Source: Burkholderiales bacterium
GTDB lineage: Bacteria; Pseudomonadota; Gammaproteobacteria; Burkholderiales; Burkholderiaceae_C
Direction: 5' to 3'
Assembly (NCBI GenBank): GCA_016185015.1
Contig: JACPOI010000028.1
Coordinates: forward strand, 1-64,000
DNA: 64,000 nt
Shown here piece by piece: positions 15,743 through 23,827 of this stretch; positions within the stretch are counted from its first letter, which is position 1, and each line of letters opens with the position of its first letter. The notes below the pieces were generated by a model. The model ran no database searches. It was not told where the DNA came from and worked only from the letters and a program-made list of their open reading frames with translations. A program made the position numbers and the translations under genes.

Positions 15743-15752
15743 TGGGCAGGCC

Positions 15753-16595
15753 TCAGCGGTTGTTGCGTTGCATGAAGACCAGCTTCTCGAACAGGCTCAC
15801 GTCCTGTTCGTTCTTGAGCAGGGCGCCCACCAGCGGCGGCACGGCCACCTTCTCGTCCTTGCTCTGCAGGGCTTCGGCCGGGATGTCCTCGGCCAGCAGC
15901 AGCTTGAGCCAGTCCAGCAGCTCGCTGGTGGAGGGCTTCTTCTTCAGGCCGGGCAGGTTTCGCACGTCGAAGAAGGTCTTCATGGCCGCGCCCAGCAGTT
16001 CCTGCTTGAGGCCGGGGAAGTGCACGCCCACGATCTTGGCCATGGTCTCGGCGTCGGGGAACTTGATGTAGTGGAAGAAGCAGCGGCGCAGGAAGGCGTC
16101 GGGCAGCTCCTTCTCGTTGTTGGAGGTGATGAAGACCAGCGGGCGGTGCTTGGCTCTGATGAGTTCACGCGTCTCGTAGCAGTAGAACTCCATGCGGTCG
16201 ATTTCCCGCAGCAGGTCGTTGGGGAATTCGATGTCGGCCTTGTCGATCTCGTCGATCAGCAGGGCCACGGGCTGGTCAGCCGTGAAGGCCTGCCAGAGCA
16301 CGCCCTTGACGATGTAGTTGTGGATGTCCTTGACCTTTTCCTCGCCCAGCTGGCTGTCGCGCAGGCGGCTGACCGCGTCGTACTCGTACAGGCCCTGCTG
16401 GGCCTTGGTGGTGGACTTGATGTGCCACTGCAGCAGCGGCAGCTTGAGGGCCGCTGCCACTTCCTCGGCCAGCATGGTCTTGCCGGTTCCGGGCTCGCCC
16501 TTGACCAGCAGGGGCCGCTTGAGCGTGATGGCGGCGTTGACCGACAGCATCAGATCCTGGGTGGCGACGTAATTCGAGGTTCCTTGGAATTTCAT
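15753..16595 (-). CDS. MoxR-family AAA+ ATPase
   Basis: 280 residues. Walker A GEPGTGKT at residues 33-40, Walker B VALLIDEIDKAD near residue 116, sensor I in PLVFITSNNEKELPDAFLRR with the arginine-finger region, and the C-terminal lid. MoxR ATPases act as chaperones with VWA partners in assembly of metalloenzymes and in stress responses; a VWA partner is in the same operon. The start MKFQGTSNYVATQDL matches family N-termini. Divergent from the diheme cytochrome by 99 bp, a region that has a possible FNR site. Confidence 0.92.
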   Translation of the reverse strand: MKFQGTSNYVATQDLMLSVNAAITLKRPLLVKGEPGTGKTMLAEEVAAALKLPLLQWHIKSTTKAQQGLYEYDAVSRLRDSQLGEEKVKDIHNYIVKGVLWQAFTADQPVALLIDEIDKADIEFPNDLLREIDRMEFYCYETRELIRAKHRPLVFITSNNEKELPDAFLRRCFFHYIKFPDAETMAKIVGVHFPGLKQELLGAAMKTFFDVRNLPGLKKKPSTSELLDWLKLLLAEDIPAEALQSKDEKVAVPPLVGALLKNEQDVSLFEKLVFMQRNNR

Positions 16596-16656
16596 GGGCG
16601 ACAGGGGCGTTCTGGTGCGGGTAAACCCGGGGAGTGGCGAAAGATATAATGTCAGG

Positions 16657-16670
16657 CTGATTTATATCAA
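16657..16670. promoter_or_regulatory. Possible FNR/Anr box (CTGAT-TTAT-ATCAA)
   Basis: Matches TTGAT-N4-ATCAA at 9 of 10 positions. It lies between the MoxR and cytochrome genes, just after a TATAAT sequence at 16645-16650 that could be the -10 of the cytochrome promoter. In that case the box would overlap the start of transcription and repress under low oxygen. Confidence 0.4.
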
Positions 16671-16694
16671 CCACAGGCTGATTGTCCTCGCAAA

Positions 16695-17360
16695 ATGAAC
16701 AAACTGTTGCTGACGCTCTCTTCCCTGCTTGTCGCTTCTGCGACGGCATTTTCCGCCCATGCCCAGGACGTCAAGGGTGATGCCAAGGCTGGCGAGAAAA
16801 AGATCGCCATGTGTATCGGCTGCCACGGCATTCCGGGCTACCAGGCCAGCTTCCCGGAGATCTACCGTGTGCCCATGATCTCGGGCCAGAACGCCAAGTT
16901 CATCGCCTCCGCCTTGAACGCCTACAAGAAGGGCGAGCGCAAGCACCCGTCCATGCGCGCCATTGCCGAGAGCCTGAGCGATCAGGACATCGCCGACGTG
17001 GCAGCCTACTATGAAGACCATGGCATGGGCGCCGCTTCGGCCCCGGCCAAGGCAGCACCCTCTCCCTCGGCCAAGGTCGCGGAGTTGCTGAACAAGGGTG
17101 GTTGCGTGGCTTGCCACGGCGACAACTTCAACAAGCCGATCGACCCGAGCTACCCCAAGGTGGGTGGCCAGCCGGCTGATTACCTGTTCGTCGCGCTCAA
17201 GTCCTACAAGACCGAAGGCAACGCCACCTGGGGCCGTGCCAATGGCATCATGGGCGGCATCGCCAAGCAGTTCTCCAACGCCGAGTTGAAGGAACTGGCC
17301 GGCTACGTCAGCAGCCTGCCGGGTGACCTCAAGACCGTGCCGCAGAAGAAGTTCCGCTGA
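16695..17360 (+). CDS. Diheme cytochrome c (c4-like)
   Basis: 221 residues with a signal peptide (cleavage near AHAQ) and two haem sites: CIGCH near residue 40 and CVACH near residue 139, in two similar domains separated by an Ala/Pro linker (ASAPAKAAPSPSA). Possible Met ligands are in PSMRAIAESLSD and NGIMGGIAKQFS. The arrangement and length are those of cytochrome c4-type carriers, which feed electrons from the bc1 complex to terminal oxidases. A clear terminator follows 19 bp downstream. Confidence 0.9.
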   Translation: MNKLLLTLSSLLVASATAFSAHAQDVKGDAKAGEKKIAMCIGCHGIPGYQASFPEIYRVPMISGQNAKFIASALNAYKKGERKHPSMRAIAESLSDQDIADVAAYYEDHGMGAASAPAKAAPSPSAKVAELLNKGGCVACHGDNFNKPIDPSYPKVGGQPADYLFVALKSYKTEGNATWGRANGIMGGIAKQFSNAELKELAGYVSSLPGDLKTVPQKKFR

Positions 17361-17378
17361 GCTGTTCGCAGCTTGCAC

Positions 17379-17408
17379 AAAAAAGCCGCTCCTTGAGCGG
17401 CTTTTTTT
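17379..17408. terminator. Terminator after the diheme cytochrome
   Basis: Stem AAAAGCCGCT / AGCGGCTTTT with 5-nt loop and long T run; the A run on the other side lets it also serve the convergent DUF1841 gene. Confidence 0.9.
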
Positions 17409-17423
17409 GTGTGCCTTCAGGCC

Positions 17424-17861
17424 CTAGTCTTTGGTGGCGCGCTGCTGCACGCAGTCGATATAGGCCGCGCCATCCGGCGGGCGGCCCGCGCGCTGGCTTT
17501 CCCAGACCATGCGGCCCAGGCAGTCCATCACCTCGTGGTGGGCCGCGTGCAGGTCATTGCGCTTGGCCGCCAGCAGTTCCACCGCCTGGCGGATGCCGCG
17601 GGGCTGGTCGATGCTGCATTGCTCGCTGATCGACAGGTGCATGGACAGGTGCAGGAAGGGGTTGGTGCGCTCAGGCTCCACCTGGGTCATGCTGGCCAGG
17701 GCCGCATCCAAGTCGGCCAGCTCGGTGTGGAACTCGGGGTGCTCGGCGACCCACTGGCTGGCGAGCAGCTCGATGGCTTCCATCGGCTGGCCGGCGCGGG
17801 CCTTGGCAAAGACACCGCAGAAGAAGCGCCGCACATCGGCTTGGGAGGGCTGGAACATCAT
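17424..17861 (-). CDS. DUF1841-family protein
   Basis: 145 residues, no signal peptide. It carries the family pattern MMFQPSQADVRRFFCGVFAKARAGQPM, NPFLHLSMHLSISEQCSIDQPRGIR and HHEVMDCLGRMVWESQRAG. The conserved His and Cys residues (HLSMHLSISEQC, AAHHEVMDC) suggest a metal or redox function but none is established. The family is common in Beta- and Gammaproteobacteria. Reads toward the cytochrome terminator; 21 bp downstream of the pcaR stop on the same strand, so perhaps co-transcribed with it. Confidence 0.85.
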   Translation of the reverse strand: MMFQPSQADVRRFFCGVFAKARAGQPMEAIELLASQWVAEHPEFHTELADLDAALASMTQVEPERTNPFLHLSMHLSISEQCSIDQPRGIRQAVELLAAKRNDLHAAHHEVMDCLGRMVWESQRAGRPPDGAAYIDCVQQRATKD

Positions 17862-17882
17862 GGCCTCAATTATCCGTGGGGC

Positions 17883-18668
17883 TCAGCTGAGGCGCTGCGA
17901 GATCGTGCGCGCCGCCTGCAGCAGGGCGGGCAGCAGGGTTTCCTGTGCCACCTTGGCATTGGTGCGGTTGGCCTGCCCGCTGATGTTGAGCGCGGCGATG
18001 CAGCGGCCGGCGCGGTTCGTGATGGGCGCGGCCAGCGAGATCAGGCCCTCTTCCAGTTCCTGGTTCACCAGGCACCAGCCCTGGCGGCGCACCTGCTGGA
18101 CCTTGGCCAGCAGGGCCTCCAGGTCGGTGACCGTGTGTTTGGTCAGGGCCTTGGGGCGTGAGGCTTTCAAGCGTTTCACCAGTTCATCTTCGCTCAGGTC
18201 GGCCAGCAGCACCCGGCCCAGTGAGGTGCAGTAGGCGGGCAGGCGCGAGCCCACGCCCAGGGTGTTGCGCATGATCTTGTGCGTGGGCACGCGCAGCACG
18301 TAGACGATGTCCGTGCCTTCGAGCACGGCGGCCGAGCAGGATTCCTTCACCTCTTCCACCAAGGCTTCCATCACCGGCTCGGCCAGGTTCCAGATCGGCA
18401 TGGATGAAAGGTAGGCAAAACCCAGGTCCAGAATGCGCGCGGTCAGGCGAAAAAGCCGGCCATCGCTTTCCACATAGCCCAGGGTCTGCAGCGTGAGCAG
18501 GATGCGGCGGGCGCCAGCACGCGTGAGGCCGGTGCGCGCCGCCACCTCGCTGAGCGTCTGTTGCGGCGTCTCGGCGCTGAAGGAGCGGATCACCTCCAGC
18601 CCGCGCGCGAAGGACTGCACATAGCTGTCGCCGGGCTGGGGCGCTGTCGCGGGCGTGGCAGGGGGCAT
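17883..18668 (-). CDS. pcaR: IclR-family regulator of the beta-ketoadipate pathway (PcaR/PobR type)
   Basis: 261 residues. N-terminal winged helix-turn-helix (SFARGLEVIRSF, then TLSEVAARTGLTRAGARRILLTLQTLGYV), followed by the IclR effector domain (GRLFRLTARILDLGFAYLSS, RTxSLGRVLLADL-like and GWCLVNQELEEGLISLAAPI). The SFARGLEVI start is characteristic of the PcaR/PcaU/PobR branch. It is divergent from pcaIJF with 75 bp between start codons, and that gap holds three copies of a TATACGAACA-like element, the operator layout known for PcaU. Expected to activate pcaIJF with 3-oxoadipate or a related acid. Confidence 0.88.
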   Translation of the reverse strand: MPPATPATAPQPGDSYVQSFARGLEVIRSFSAETPQQTLSEVAARTGLTRAGARRILLTLQTLGYVESDGRLFRLTARILDLGFAYLSSMPIWNLAEPVMEALVEEVKESCSAAVLEGTDIVYVLRVPTHKIMRNTLGVGSRLPAYCTSLGRVLLADLSEDELVKRLKASRPKALTKHTVTDLEALLAKVQQVRRQGWCLVNQELEEGLISLAAPITNRAGRCIAALNISGQANRTNAKVAQETLLPALLQAARTISQRLS

Positions 18669-18702
18669 GGGGTGACTGGCGGGGACCTGGATTAGAATTC
18701 AT

Positions 18703-18731
18703 TATACGAACAAATGTTCGATATACGAACA
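18703..18731. promoter_or_regulatory. Three-repeat operator for PcaR
   Basis: TATACGAACA occurs at 18703-18712 and again exactly at 18722-18731, with an inverted copy TGTTCGATAT (8 of 10 matches) at 18715-18724. One inverted pair plus one direct repeat is the published architecture for PcaU/PobR-type IclR activators. The last repeat touches the pcaI ribosome site. Confidence 0.7.
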
Positions 18732-18743
18732 GGAGCGGATTCG

Positions 18744-19445
18744 ATGATCAACAAGATTGCGGCCTCGGTGGCCGAGGCGCTGGCCGGCGTGAAGGACGGC
18801 TCCACCGTCATGATCGGCGGCTTTGGCACGGCGGGCATCCCGCTGGAACTGATCGATGGCCTGATTGTGCAGGGCGCGAAAGACCTGACCGTGGTCAACA
18901 ACAATGCCGGCAACGGCGACACGGGCCTGGCGGCATTGCTGGCCACGGGCCGGGTGCGCAAGATCATCTGCAGCTTCCCGCGCCAGGCCGACAGCTTTGT
19001 CTTCGACGGCCTGTACCGCAGCGGCAAACTCGAACTTGAACTCGTGCCCCAGGGTAACCTGTCCGAACGCATCCGTGCTGCGGGCGCCGGCATCGGCGGC
19101 TTCTTCACGCCCACCGGCTACGGCACCGAGTTGGCCAAGGGCAAGGAGACGCGCGTGATCGACGGCAAAGGGTATGTGCTGGAGCAGCCCATCCACGGCG
19201 ACGTGGCGTTGATCAAGGCCGAATGCGGCGACCGCTGGGGCAACCTGACCTACCGCAAGACCGCACGCAACTTCGGCCCCAGCATGGCCATGGCCTGCCT
19301 GCAGACGATCGCCAGCGTGCACGAGATCGTCGAGCTCGGCGGGCTGGACCCCGAAGCCGTGGTCACGCCGGCCATCTATGTCAGCAAGATCGTGAAGATC
19401 CAACGCCAGGCCACCCAGGCCGGCGGTTTCAAGAAAGCGGCATGA
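18744..19445 (+). CDS. pcaI: 3-oxoadipate CoA-transferase, alpha subunit
   Basis: 233 residues. Family I CoA-transferase A subunit with the glycine-rich motif GSTVMIGGFGTAGIP, NNNAGNGDTGLAALL and the IGGFFTPTGYGT segment. With PcaJ it moves CoA from succinyl-CoA to 3-oxoadipate. ATG 18744 has CAGGAG 8 nt upstream; the frame extends 10 codons further into the operator and is not used. Stop and pcaJ start overlap as ATGA, so translation is coupled. Confidence 0.94.
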   Translation: MINKIAASVAEALAGVKDGSTVMIGGFGTAGIPLELIDGLIVQGAKDLTVVNNNAGNGDTGLAALLATGRVRKIICSFPRQADSFVFDGLYRSGKLELELVPQGNLSERIRAAGAGIGGFFTPTGYGTELAKGKETRVIDGKGYVLEQPIHGDVALIKAECGDRWGNLTYRKTARNFGPSMAMACLQTIASVHEIVELGGLDPEAVVTPAIYVSKIVKIQRQATQAGGFKKAA

Positions 19446-20089
19446 CCATGAGCTATCAAAAACGTAGCAAAGACCAGCTCGCGGCGCGCGTGGCCCAGGA
19501 CATCCCCGAGGGCGCGGTGGTCAACCTCGGCATCGGCCAGCCCACGCTGGTGGCCAACCACATTCCCAAGACCCGTGAAGTGCTGCTGCACAGCGAGAAC
19601 GGTTTGCTGGGCATGGGCCCGGCGCCGGCTGCGGGGCAAGAGGACTACGACCTCATCAATGCCGGCAAGCAGCCGGTCACGCTGCTACCGGGCGGCTCCT
19701 ACTTCCATCACACCGACAGCTTCGCCATGATGCGCGGCGGCCACCTGGACATCTGCGTGCTGGGTGCCTTCCAGGTCAGCGCCACGGGTGACCTGGCCAA
19801 CTGGCACACGGGCGAGAAGGATGCCATTCCCGCCGTGGGCGGTGCCATGGACCTGGCGGTCGGCGCCAAGCAGACCTGGGTCATGATGGACCTGCTGACC
19901 AAGCAGGGCGAGAGCAAGATCGTGCAGGCCTGCAGCTACCCACTGACCGGCATTGCCTGCGTCAAGCGCGTCTACACCGATGTCTGCACGCTGGACTGCA
20001 CGCCGCAGGGGCTCAAGCTGGTCGATGTGGTCGACGGGCTGACCCACGCCGAACTCGAAAAGATGATCGGCCTGCCGATCGCGAAGTGA
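19442..20089 (+). CDS. pcaJ: 3-oxoadipate CoA-transferase, beta subunit
   Basis: 215 residues. It carries the B-subunit catalytic motif with the active Glu in HSENGLLGMGPAP (near residue 51), preceded by VVNLGIGQPTLVANHIP and followed by GGSYFHHTDSFAMMRGGHLD. Forms the heteromeric transferase with PcaI. It is followed by pcaF after 13 bp; the three genes form one operon under PcaR. Confidence 0.94.
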   Translation: MTMSYQKRSKDQLAARVAQDIPEGAVVNLGIGQPTLVANHIPKTREVLLHSENGLLGMGPAPAAGQEDYDLINAGKQPVTLLPGGSYFHHTDSFAMMRGGHLDICVLGAFQVSATGDLANWHTGEKDAIPAVGGAMDLAVGAKQTWVMMDLLTKQGESKIVQACSYPLTGIACVKRVYTDVCTLDCTPQGLKLVDVVDGLTHAELEKMIGLPIAK

Positions 20090-20102
20090 ACAAGGAACGA
20101 AC

Positions 20103-21305
20103 ATGAACCAAGCCTTCATCTGCGATGCCATCCGTACCCCTTTCGGCCGTTACGGCGGCGTGCTCTCCAGCGTGCGCACCGATGACCTCGGCGCCATCCC
20201 GATCGCCGCGCTGATGGCGCGCAACCCGAAAGTGGATTGGGCCGCCCTGACCGACCTGATCTACGGTTGTGTCAACCAGGCCGGCGAGGACAACCGCAAC
20301 GTGGGCCGCATGGCCGCGTTGCTGGCCGGCCTGCCGCCCGAAGTGCCGGCCTCCACCGTGAACCGCCTGTGTGGCTCGGGGCTGGACGCGCTGGGCAGCG
20401 CGGCGCGCGCCATCAAGGCCGGTGAGGCGACGATGATGATCGCCGGCGGCGTGGAGAGCATGAGCCGCGCGCCTTTTGTGATGGGCAAGGCGGAAACCGC
20501 CTTCAGCCGCAATGCCGAGATCTTCGACACCACCATCGGCTGGCGCTTCGTCAACAAGCTCATGAAGCAGAAATACGGTACCGACTCCATGCCCGAGACG
20601 GCCGAGAACGTGGCTGACGAGTACAAGATCAACCGGGAAGACCAGGACAAGATGGCCCTGGCCTCGCAGCTCAAGGCTGTGGCCGCACAGAAGGCAGGCT
20701 ACTTTGATGCCGAGATCACGCCCGTGACCATTGCGCAGAAAAAGGGCGATGCGATTGTGGTCAGCAAGGACGAGCACCCGCGCGAGACCTCGCTGGAGGC
20801 CCTGGCCAAGCTCAAGCCCATCGTGCGCGAGGGCGGCACGGTGACGGCAGGCAACGCTTCGGGTGTGAACGACGGCGCCTGCGCGATCCTGCTGGCGTCT
20901 GAAGAAGCCGCCAGGAAACATGGTCTGACGCCGCGCGCCCGCATCGTGGGCATGGCCACCGCCGGTGTGGCGCCGCGCATCATGGGCATCGGCCCCGCGC
21001 CGGCCACGCAAAAGGTGTTGGCACTCACGGGCCTGACCATGGCACAGATGGACGTCATCGAGCTCAACGAAGCCTTCGCCGCCCAGGGCCTGGCCGTGCT
21101 GCGCCAGCTGGGTGTGCGAGACGACGATCCCCGCGTCAACCCGAATGGCGGCGCCATCGCCCTGGGCCATCCGTTGGGCGCGTCTGGCGCGCGTCTGGCC
21201 ACGACCGCTTTGAACCAATTGCACAAGACGGGTGGTCGTTACGCCCTGTGCACCATGTGCATCGGTGTGGGGCAGGGCATAGCGGTGATCATCGAGCGCG
21301 TTTGA
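20103..21305 (+). CDS. pcaF: 3-oxoadipyl-CoA thiolase
   Basis: 400 residues. Thiolase with the acyl-accepting Cys in STVNRLCGSGLDA (Cys90), GGVESMSRAPFVMGKA, the NGGAIALGHPLGASGAR histidine motif and the second catalytic Cys in CTMCIGVGQG. It cleaves 3-oxoadipyl-CoA to succinyl-CoA and acetyl-CoA, the last step of the beta-ketoadipate pathway. The GRYGGVLSSVRTDDLGA N-terminus is that of the PcaF/PaaJ branch rather than acetoacetyl-CoA thiolase. A terminator closes the operon. Confidence 0.94.
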   Translation: MNQAFICDAIRTPFGRYGGVLSSVRTDDLGAIPIAALMARNPKVDWAALTDLIYGCVNQAGEDNRNVGRMAALLAGLPPEVPASTVNRLCGSGLDALGSAARAIKAGEATMMIAGGVESMSRAPFVMGKAETAFSRNAEIFDTTIGWRFVNKLMKQKYGTDSMPETAENVADEYKINREDQDKMALASQLKAVAAQKAGYFDAEITPVTIAQKKGDAIVVSKDEHPRETSLEALAKLKPIVREGGTVTAGNASGVNDGACAILLASEEAARKHGLTPRARIVGMATAGVAPRIMGIGPAPATQKVLALTGLTMAQMDVIELNEAFAAQGLAVLRQLGVRDDDPRVNPNGGAIALGHPLGASGARLATTALNQLHKTGGRYALCTMCIGVGQGIAVIIERV

Positions 21306-21333
21306 ACGTCGTAACCGGGTTTGACCCTAGATA

Positions 21334-21359
21334 AAGCCGGGCCTTGCCCGGCTTTTTTT
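21334..21359 (+). terminator. Terminator after pcaF
   Basis: Stem AAAGCCGGGC / GCCCGGCTTT followed by a T run, about 30 bp after the pcaF stop. Confidence 0.9.
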
Positions 21360-21473
21360 CATTCACCGGAAAACTGATTTTCCCGGGCCGCCTTGTCCTC
21401 GGGCCGTCTTTGCTCAACACTGCGGGATTCAGGATGCAACGCATCCCTAACGCATGAACGAGGAGACACCTTG

Positions 21474-22397
21474 ATGAGCAAGAAAATCGGCTGGATCGGC
21501 CTGGGTCGTATGGGCGAGGCGATGGTGACCAAGCTGCTGAAGGCCGGCCACGCTGTCCACGTCTGGAACCGCACCGCCTCCAAGGCCGCGCACCTGGCCG
21601 AGTACGGCGCCAAGATCGAAACCAGCAAGATCGACCTGGCCAGCTGCGACATCGTCTTCACCATGGTCTCCACCACCGACGACCTCAAGGAAGTGCTGTT
21701 CGGCCCCGGCGGCCTCGTGACCGGCGCCAAGAAGCCCCAGGTGGTGGTGGACAGTTCCTCCATCTCGCAGGAAGGTTCGGCCGAGATCCGCGAGAAGCTC
21801 GAAGGCATGGGCGTGGGTTATCTGTGCACCCCGGTCTCGGGCAATGCCAAGGTGGCCAAGGCGGGCAAGCTGCTCACCGTGTCGTCCGGCCCCAAGGCGC
21901 TGTACGAGCAGGTCGAGCCCTATCTGCAGGCCATGGCCCGTAAGGTCATGTGGGTGGGCGAGGGTGAGCTGGCTCGCATCTGGAAGATCGCCCACAACAC
22001 CATGTTCGGCGTGATCATCCAGAACCTCTGCGAGATCACCGTGCTGGCCGAGAAGGCCGGCATTCCGCGCAACGTCTTCCTCGAAAGCATCAACGACTCG
22101 GTGTTGGGTTCCATGTACACGCGCTACAAGACCCCGGTGCTGAGCAACCTGAACTTCGACCAGGTGACCTTCACGCCGAAGCTCCTGCTCAAGGACATGG
22201 ACCTGGGCATGAGCGCGGCCAAGGCACATGGCGTGGCCATGCCTTCGGCGGCAGCCACGCGCGAGTCGATCGCACGCATGGTGGGCCACGGTCATGACAA
22301 CGTGGACTTCGCCATCCTCTTGCAGGAAACGGCGAACGACGCGGGCTTGCAGATCAAGCCGCTGAACCTGCAGATTCCTGACGGCCTGAGCAGTTAA
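21474..22397 (+). CDS. NAD(P)-dependent beta-hydroxyacid dehydrogenase (3-hydroxyisobutyrate dehydrogenase family)
   Basis: 307 residues. The N-terminal Rossmann motif is KKIGWIGLGRMGEAM; it also has the substrate motif TPVSGNAKVAKAGKL (family consensus APVSGG, here SGN) and the helical domain with the presumed catalytic Lys in RIWKIAHNTM. Relatives reduce or oxidise short beta-hydroxy acids such as 3-hydroxyisobutyrate or tartronate semialdehyde. ATG 21474 follows a GAGGAG site. It starts a six-gene same-strand run (to 27619) with an amidohydrolase, three solute receptors and a second enzyme of this family; the substrate is not evident. Confidence 0.85.
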   Translation: MSKKIGWIGLGRMGEAMVTKLLKAGHAVHVWNRTASKAAHLAEYGAKIETSKIDLASCDIVFTMVSTTDDLKEVLFGPGGLVTGAKKPQVVVDSSSISQEGSAEIREKLEGMGVGYLCTPVSGNAKVAKAGKLLTVSSGPKALYEQVEPYLQAMARKVMWVGEGELARIWKIAHNTMFGVIIQNLCEITVLAEKAGIPRNVFLESINDSVLGSMYTRYKTPVLSNLNFDQVTFTPKLLLKDMDLGMSAAKAHGVAMPSAAATRESIARMVGHGHDNVDFAILLQETANDAGLQIKPLNLQIPDGLSS

Positions 22398-22400
22398 GCC

Positions 22401-23750
22401 ATGTGTGCAGCGCGCACCCTGATCCGCGGCGCCACCGTCATCACCCTGGACGCGCTGGGCGACCTGCCCCGTGCCGACGTGCTGGTGACGGGCGACCGCA
22501 TCACGGAGATCGCGCCCGCGATCCAGGCTGACGACGCGCAGGTCGTGGACGCCACGGGCTGCATCGTCATCCCGGGCCTGGTCAATGCGCACATGCACAC
22601 CTGGCAGACGGCCTTGCGCGGCCTGGCCGCCAATTGGACGCTGCTGGAGTATTTCAAGAACATGCACGCGGGCCTGGCTACCGTGTTCGAGCCGCAGGAC
22701 CTGCACATCGCCACGCTGGTGGGCGCGTTGAATCAGCTCAACTGCGGCACCACCACCCTGGGCGACTGGTGCCACAACAACAAGACCCCGGCGCACAACG
22801 ACGCGGCAGTGCAAGGCCTGCTGGAGAGCGGCATCCGCGCAGCCTTTTTCCATGGCACGCCCAAGCCCGATCCCAAACCCGGCGAACGGCCTTTCTGGGA
22901 AGTGCCGCATCCGCGCACTGAAATCGAACGTCTGCTCAAGGCGCACCAGGGCCAGGCCTTGCTCAGCGTGCACGCCGCCGTGCTGGGGCCCCATTACTCC
23001 ACATTGGACGTGGCGCTGCACGACTTCCGCATGGTGAAGGAGCTGGGCATCATCGGCTCCCTGCACCAGGGCGGTGGCGCAGCGCGCACCCCGGACGGCT
23101 GGGAAAAGCTGGAAGCCGAGGGCCTGCTGGGTCCGCAGATCAACATCGTGCATGGGCACGCGCTCAGCGATGAACAGCTCAAGCGTTTTTGCGAACTCGG
23201 CATGAGCTTCTCCGCGGCGGCCGAGAACGAAATGACACAAGGTCACGGTCACCCCATCACCGGTCGCCTGCGTGCCCTGGGCAAGGCGCCTTCGCTGGGT
23301 GTGGACCTAGAGAGCGTGCTCAGTGGCGACATGCTGACCCAGGCGCGTGTGGCGCTGGGCATGCAGCGCAGCCTGGACAACGTGGCCTACCGTGAAGCGC
23401 ACGGCACCATCCCGCCCACGTCCACCATCACCACGCGCGAAGCGCTGTCCTGGGTCACGGTGGAAGGCGCGCGCATGCTGGGCCAGCTCGACCGCATCGG
23501 CACCCTGGCCGTGGGCAAGCAGGCCGACCTGGTGCTGATCCGCGCCGACGACCTGAACATGCAACCCGTGCACGACCCCGTGAGCACGGTGGTGATGCAG
23601 ACCACGCTGGCCAATATCGACAGTGTGATGGTGGCCGGGCGCTGGAAGAAACGCCACGGAAAACTGGTGAATGTGGACCTGGCCCCGAAGCTTGCGGCGC
23701 TGCAGGCTTCGGGCCGCAAGATCACGACGGCGTTGGGCTTGTCGCGATAA
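22401..23750 (+). CDS. Amidohydrolase-superfamily deaminase/chlorohydrolase (ATZ/TRZ-like)
   Basis: 449 residues. Metal-dependent amidohydrolase: HxH in GLVNAHMHTWQTALRG, a further metal His in HGHALSD, the conserved Asp in LGVDLESVLSGDM, and a C-terminal small beta domain (GTLAVGKQADLVLI). The layout is that of the cytosine-deaminase-like ATZ/TRZ group, which removes amino or chloro groups from N-heterocycles, but the natural substrate cannot be read. It begins 3 bp after the upstream dehydrogenase stop, so the two are co-translated. One hypothesis is deamination or ring processing of an N-containing aromatic. Confidence 0.85.
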   Translation: MCAARTLIRGATVITLDALGDLPRADVLVTGDRITEIAPAIQADDAQVVDATGCIVIPGLVNAHMHTWQTALRGLAANWTLLEYFKNMHAGLATVFEPQDLHIATLVGALNQLNCGTTTLGDWCHNNKTPAHNDAAVQGLLESGIRAAFFHGTPKPDPKPGERPFWEVPHPRTEIERLLKAHQGQALLSVHAAVLGPHYSTLDVALHDFRMVKELGIIGSLHQGGGAARTPDGWEKLEAEGLLGPQINIVHGHALSDEQLKRFCELGMSFSAAAENEMTQGHGHPITGRLRALGKAPSLGVDLESVLSGDMLTQARVALGMQRSLDNVAYREAHGTIPPTSTITTREALSWVTVEGARMLGQLDRIGTLAVGKQADLVLIRADDLNMQPVHDPVSTVVMQTTLANIDSVMVAGRWKKRHGKLVNVDLAPKLAALQASGRKITTALGLSR

Positions 23751-23827
23751 GCAGAAGCAAGCTGCCTACGCCTCAAGGCCGAGGGCAGTGGTGAGTGTTC
23801 TAGCCATACCTATTAAAGGAGACAGAC

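Noticed and set aside
21447-23252. Antisense frame of about 600 codons under the dehydrogenase and amidohydrolase genes
   Set aside because: Composition typical of shadow frames (His/Arg/Gln/Val runs); both plus-strand genes have full family motifs.
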